The notes under the pieces were generated by a model, which was given only the letters and a program-made list of their open reading frames with translations, was not told the origin of the DNA and did no database searches. The position numbers and the translations under genes are program-made. 64,000 bases of DNA from assembly GCA_903844845.1 (NCBI GenBank), contig CAIMVG010000006.1, positions 87,942-151,941 of the forward strand, read 5' to 3'. The stretch is from an uncultured Dehalococcoidia bacterium. GTDB taxonomy: Bacteria; Chloroflexota; Dehalococcoidia; Dehalococcoidales; UBA1222. Numbering within the stretch: position 1 is the first letter of the stretch; each line of letters starts with the position of its first letter. Positions 61,320 through 64,000 of this stretch are shown piece after piece.

Positions 61320-61943
61320 TTATTTCAGCCTCCTTACCACTTGAATAACGACGGCACTCGCGCCGCATTCGTCAATTTTGCGTTTGCTGTCATTAGTTTC
61401 GAGCCAGAGTTCAGTGTCATACTTTTTGAGCTTGGCGATATGCAGTTCGCCATCGATCATGCAGGCAACGATATCGCCGTTATCTACAGCCCGGTCGCGG
61501 TCAACGACGATCCTGTCCCCATCAATGACCACGGGTGCGAGGCAATGGCCTTTCACTTTGTAGGCTTCGATGTGGTTCTCGGCTCCCAATGGCAGTTCTA
61601 CGTAAACATAATCCGATGAATCCACTGGGTTGCCGGCATGGAACGGATAATCTGTATGTACCGGCAGGCGATAGACGTCCACCTGACCCTTGCCGAGAGG
61701 CAACCTAGCGGGAACCCCGCCGGTTTCGCCTGCTCTTCCGTATACTTCCTGGCTCAACTCGGGAATTGTCATACTGAGGCCTTTGGCGAGTTTGCCCATC
61801 ATGTCGGTGGTTATGTTTTTATAAGAACCCAATTCCATGCGGGTGATATGGGAACGGGCGACACCGGAAGCGGTGGCCAATTCTTCCTGCGTCATGGCGC
61901 GGGCTTCCCGTAGTTGCCTGATTCTAAGTCCCCATTTATACAT
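61320..61943 (-). CDS. Phage CI/LexA-like repressor (HTH + S24 fold)
   Basis: A 207-residue repressor. The HTH_3 domain (~1-65) has LREARAMTQEELATASGVAR (~10-29) and a recognition helix SHITRMELG. A linker with an Ala-Gly pair (YGRAGETGG, ~72) could be the cleavage site. The S24 domain (~90-207) has VKGHCLAPVVIDGD (~128), where Ser of the usual GDSM is Cys, and the catalytic Lys in HIAKLKK (~170). I chose ATG 61943, nine bases after TACAAT of a good promoter; the longer frame to 61991 is unlikely. It is divergent from the early genes. Confidence 0.85.
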   Translation of the reverse strand: MYKWGLRIRQLREARAMTQEELATASGVARSHITRMELGSYKNITTDMMGKLAKGLSMTIPELSQEVYGRAGETGGVPARLPLGKGQVDVYRLPVHTDYPFHAGNPVDSSDYVYVELPLGAENHIEAYKVKGHCLAPVVIDGDRIVVDRDRAVDNGDIVACMIDGELHIAKLKKYDTELWLETNDSKRKIDECGASAVVIQVVRRLK

Positions 61944-61952
61944 GTAACACAG

Positions 61953-61981
61953 ATTGTAACATGCGCTAGAGCGATAGTCAA
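61953..61981 (-). promoter_or_regulatory. Repressor promoter with TGTAACA half-sites
   Basis: On the minus strand TTGACT (61981-61976), 17-bp spacer, TACAAT (61958-61953), nine bases to the repressor ATG. Two TGTAACA repeats on plus (61943-61949 and 61955-61961, 12 bp apart) overlap the -10 and start, consistent with self-repression. Confidence 0.6.
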
Positions 61982-62021
61982 TATGTATCAAGGTATATTG
62001 TCAAATCATTAGAACAAGTGT

Positions 62022-62051
62022 TTGACTAACGAGATACACCTATGTTATTAT
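62022..62051 (+). promoter_or_regulatory. Early promoter of the element (leaderless)
   Basis: TTGACT (62022-62027), 18-bp spacer, TATTAT (62046-62051), then eight bases to ATG 62060. A TGTAACC half-site (62053-62059) sits between the -10 and the start codon, matching the TGTAACA repeats at the repressor promoter. Confidence 0.55.
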
Positions 62052-62059
62052 CTGTAACC

Positions 62060-62332
62060 ATGAATATTGTCTCCATATTGACCAAAAGGCAGATAAAAGA
62101 ATGCCTCACCGACCTAGAGTTCGCAGCCCGTTTAGGCATACATCGAGTAAGCTGGCAGCGTATAAAGCACCGGCACGCCAAGTTCGGCAAGAAGTTCATG
62201 GCCGGAGCCAGGAAAGCCTACCCTGATATTTTTTTGCTCGCCGATGTTCGTATCAGTAACATTCCAAACCCTGTTACGCCAGGGTTGATAGGGAAAGCCG
62301 CCGCCATGTTTCACATAGGAAGAAGCCGATGA
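62060..62332 (+). CDS. Small HTH phage regulator (Cro-like)
   Basis: A 90-residue protein with a likely helix-turn-helix (~15-37, DLEFAARLGIHRVSWQRIKH) and a basic middle (KFGKKFMAGARKAYP), divergent from the CI-like repressor, the usual place for a Cro or early regulator. The C-terminal part is not recognised. I chose ATG 62060, which lies at the predicted transcript start, over ATG 62042 that lies in the promoter. The stop overlaps the next small gene (ATGA). Confidence 0.65.
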   Translation: MNIVSILTKRQIKECLTDLEFAARLGIHRVSWQRIKHRHAKFGKKFMAGARKAYPDIFLLADVRISNIPNPVTPGLIGKAAAMFHIGRSR

Positions 62333-62448
62333 AGCCCGAGACGAAACATGAGATCTGCGCGGTATGCGGCGCCGACAGGACGGCGCTGCGCGAGATGATG
62401 AAAGACGGCGATTCCGCCTGCCGCTTCCACAAGGCGGTACGCCAATGA
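62329..62448 (+). CDS. Very small Cys-containing phage protein
   Basis: A 39-residue open frame whose ATG overlaps the upstream stop and whose TGA overlaps the next ATG, so it fits tightly in the operon. It has CAVCGADRTAL (~10) and ACRFHKAV (~31), a possible CxxC-CxxH zinc knuckle. Ribosome site AGGAAG upstream. Function unknown. Confidence 0.55.
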   Translation: MKPETKHEICAVCGADRTALREMMKDGDSACRFHKAVRQ

Positions 62449-62726
62449 TGAAAGTTATCAACCCCCGTCGCGCCGCAGCCGGACGAAAAGGCGGGCTCGC
62501 CACCAAGGCCAAACACGGGCAGGAATATTTCATAGCCCTCGGATACCGCTACGGTGTCCTGGGCGGCAGGCCTCGGGCATTGACCTATGAAGACATCAGG
62601 CCGAACGCGCCAAATTTTGGAAAAGGAGAAAGGTTGCCCACCGGTCTCGTTTCATTGAAGAAGGCGCTCGAGCATAAGGAAAATCTAATGAAGGGGGGAT
62701 TGAGGTTTAACGGAATCGGATGCTGA
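62445..62726 (+). CDS. Small phage protein of unknown function
   Basis: A 93-residue basic protein. RRAAAGRKGGLATKAKHGQE (~6-25) resembles the Gly/Lys-rich repeat of KGG-type small proteins, and the middle (GYRYGVLGGRPRALTYEDI) continues this theme. No family is assigned with confidence. The ATG at 62445 overlaps the preceding stop; a longer frame from 62364 runs inside the neighbour. Located in the early region of the element. Confidence 0.6.
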   Translation: MMKVINPRRAAAGRKGGLATKAKHGQEYFIALGYRYGVLGGRPRALTYEDIRPNAPNFGKGERLPTGLVSLKKALEHKENLMKGGLRFNGIGC

Positions 62727-62763
62727 GGGGCCGGTTTCAGCCGGCCCCTCGAAGGAAAACATT

Positions 62764-63726
62764 ATGACAATTAAAGACCTATCCAACGTGCGCCAGATGC
62801 CGCGCCTGGGCAAGATAAGAACCGGCGTCAAGGTGCCCAACAAGAACAGCCCGGGCGAGCATCCGGAAGCCGTCGATTACTTCGTTTTGCATGAAGATAT
62901 CGCGGGGTTGTTCGACGAAAAGCCGAAATCACTCCCGATCATGTTCCCGGTTGAAGACGACACGAAGTTTGCCAGCCAGTTCTACAAGTGCTATTCGAGC
63001 TTCCGCGGCCTCGTGTGCAAGGGAGACGGCGAAAACTGCTCCCGCCTAATCGATACCAAGAGCGGGGACTTCGCGCACCGCGACACCGTCGAGACGGCGC
63101 GGCGCGAGCTGCCCTGCCCCGGGCGCGAATGCCCGATGTACCAGCAAAAGAAATGCAAGGAGGTCATGAACCTCCAGTTCCTGCTGCCCTCCGTGCCGGG
63201 TCTCGGCGTGTGGCAGCTCGACACGGGCTCTTATCATTCCATCGTGGCCGTAAACAGCGCCGTCGAGCTGATACGCTCCATCTGTGGGCGAATAAGCATG
63301 ATCCCGCTCAAACTCACCATCGAACCGAAAGAGGTGTCGCCGGACGGCAAGAAAAAGACCGTCAACATCCTGCAGATCCGCGCGGATGTGACGCTCGCGG
63401 AGATCCAGAGGCTTGGGGCATTGCCCGGGAGCCAGGTGATGCTGCCGCCACCCGACGAAGAGAAGCCGGACCTGCTTTACCCGGAAGCTGAAGAATCCGC
63501 GCCGGAAGAGCCGCCTGCGCCGCCAGAACCCGAACCCGTGCCGGTTAAAGTGACGCGCGACCTTTCCGCCATCAAGACCCTGGGCGACCTCTTCACAGCC
63601 TGCCTGAAAGACTTCAAGATGGCCCGATCCGACGTGCTCAAAGAGCTCGGCGTAAGCAGCCCGCAGTCAATCAGCGTCACGCCGGCCGAATGCTACCAGA
63701 ATATTTTATCCGTCAGGGGAGCCTGA
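62764..63726 (+). CDS. Recombination directionality factor-like phage protein (phiC31 gp3-type)
   Basis: A 320-residue protein. The N-terminus LGKIRTGVKVPNKNSPGEHP (~16-35) and the middle FLLPSVPGLGVWQLDTGSYH (~139-158) followed by AVELIRSI resemble the gp3 family, which directs large serine integrases to excision. Zinc-binding Cys are likely (YKCYSSFRGLVCKGDGENC and CPGRECPMYQQKKCKE, ~78-130). A proline/glutamate-rich linker (~225-258) leads to a small C-terminal domain (~265-320). If correct, the element may use a serine integrase, which would sit oddly with the tRNA fragment. Other DNA-metabolism roles are possible. Confidence 0.55.
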   Translation: MTIKDLSNVRQMPRLGKIRTGVKVPNKNSPGEHPEAVDYFVLHEDIAGLFDEKPKSLPIMFPVEDDTKFASQFYKCYSSFRGLVCKGDGENCSRLIDTKSGDFAHRDTVETARRELPCPGRECPMYQQKKCKEVMNLQFLLPSVPGLGVWQLDTGSYHSIVAVNSAVELIRSICGRISMIPLKLTIEPKEVSPDGKKKTVNILQIRADVTLAEIQRLGALPGSQVMLPPPDEEKPDLLYPEAEESAPEEPPAPPEPEPVPVKVTRDLSAIKTLGDLFTACLKDFKMARSDVLKELGVSSPQSISVTPAECYQNILSVRGA

Positions 63727-63742
63727 CAAAAGAGGCGTTTGA

Positions 63743-64000
63743 TTGGCCAACCCCCAAGCGGAAAACGGACACCTCGACATCGCGAACGAGCTGGCCGAAG
63801 CCCTGGCGCGTACTTACCTCAGCCCGACGGAGAGCCGGGTGCTTTGGGCTGTCTTGCGGAAAACTTACGGCTGGGAAAAGAAGACCGACAGGATCAGCTT
63901 TACGCAGTTCGAGAAAGCAACCGGTATGAACCGCCGGCATGTCTTCGACGCTTTGAACAGCCTTATTGCCAGGCGCATCATCACGCGCAGCGGCGAGGGG
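63743..64000 (+). CDS. Phage replication protein O, N-terminal part
   Basis: A frame open from TTG 63743 to the window edge (86 codons), with AGAGG upstream. The sequence NGHLDIANELAEALARTYLS (~8-27), PTESRVLWAVLRKTYGW (~28) and KKTDRISFTQFEKATGMNRR (~46-65) followed by LIARRIIT is the winged-helix domain of phage O proteins that bind the replication origin. The 3' end lies outside the window. It fits the replication module expected after the early genes. Confidence 0.82.
   Translation, partial: MANPQAENGHLDIANELAEALARTYLSPTESRVLWAVLRKTYGWEKKTDRISFTQFEKATGMNRRHVFDALNSLIARRIITRSGEG

Noticed and set aside
62364..62444. N-terminal extension of the gene at 62445
   Set aside because: It overlaps almost all of the tightly fitted 39-residue upstream frame; the ATG overlapping the upstream stop is a better start.

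Overview
The window is a stretch of bacterial chromosome of roughly 50% G+C, gene-dense on both strands, whose right end enters an integrated phage-like element. The gene complement points to the Chloroflexota, most likely class Dehalococcoidia. It combines a hyp hydrogenase-maturation operon, a K+-independent proton-pumping pyrophosphatase, a glmM-like/nucleotidyltransferase pair/glmS block, a methylenetetrahydrofolate reductase fused to a MetV-like Cys-rich domain, a two-gene SufC-SufB system, eukaryal/archaeal-type GlyRS, a translin-family protein and a ThiD2-ThiE fusion. This placement rests on family recognition and gene order, not on a search. TTG and GTG starts are common, and several genes sit directly on a -10 box, suggesting leaderless mRNAs.

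Layout. 1-2772: 3' end of hypF, then hypC-hypD-hypE and a bidirectional terminator. 2791-7170: a small coiled-coil protein, an MFS exporter and the H+-pyrophosphatase. 7316-12526: a two-component system, an FtsX/MacB-type ABC exporter and an HtrA-like lipoprotein protease; the same 11-bp-spaced operator precedes the regulator and the exporter. 12577-21941: a zinc ribbon, mutS2 and an archaeal-looking MoxR/DUF58/DUF4129/DUF4350 cluster. 22028-27532: amino-sugar nucleotide operon. 27536-34281: cinA-type amidase, DUF167, zinc ribbon, ferredoxin, Crp/Fnr regulator, leucyl aminopeptidase, a degenerate acyl-CoA ligase-like protein, and thiC behind a probable TPP riboswitch with terminator.

34493-45690: rsmG, an R3H-type ATPase, tmk, rnhB, yraN, thiD2-thiE, translin, an MBL hydrolase, a DUF1648-like protein, glyS, sbcD, a phosphoribosyltransferase and a PAP2-related protein. 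45747-50793 (minus): ade, hpt, queA and the MTHFR fusion. 50908-54853: surE and the pantothenate operon (panG-like, panD, panB, panC) behind a structured leader and attenuator. 54917-55841: tRNA-Phe, -Leu, -Gln, two aberrant T-armless tRNA-Asn copies, intact tRNA-Asn and a GIY-YIG gene bounded by a second copy of the tRNA 3' end. 56004-59569: an ABC-2 exporter and sufCB. 59850-61016: an orphan response regulator and a HEPN-like protein.

61176-64000: a 44-nt 3' fragment of tRNA-Lys(CTT), lying before its old terminator, marks the left edge of an integrated element. The element carries a CI/LexA-like repressor with an unusual Cys at the catalytic position, divergent leaderless promoters with repeated half-sites, small phage proteins, a protein resembling serine-integrase directionality factors, and the start of a phage replication O protein. 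No CRISPR array, IS element or rRNA was found.
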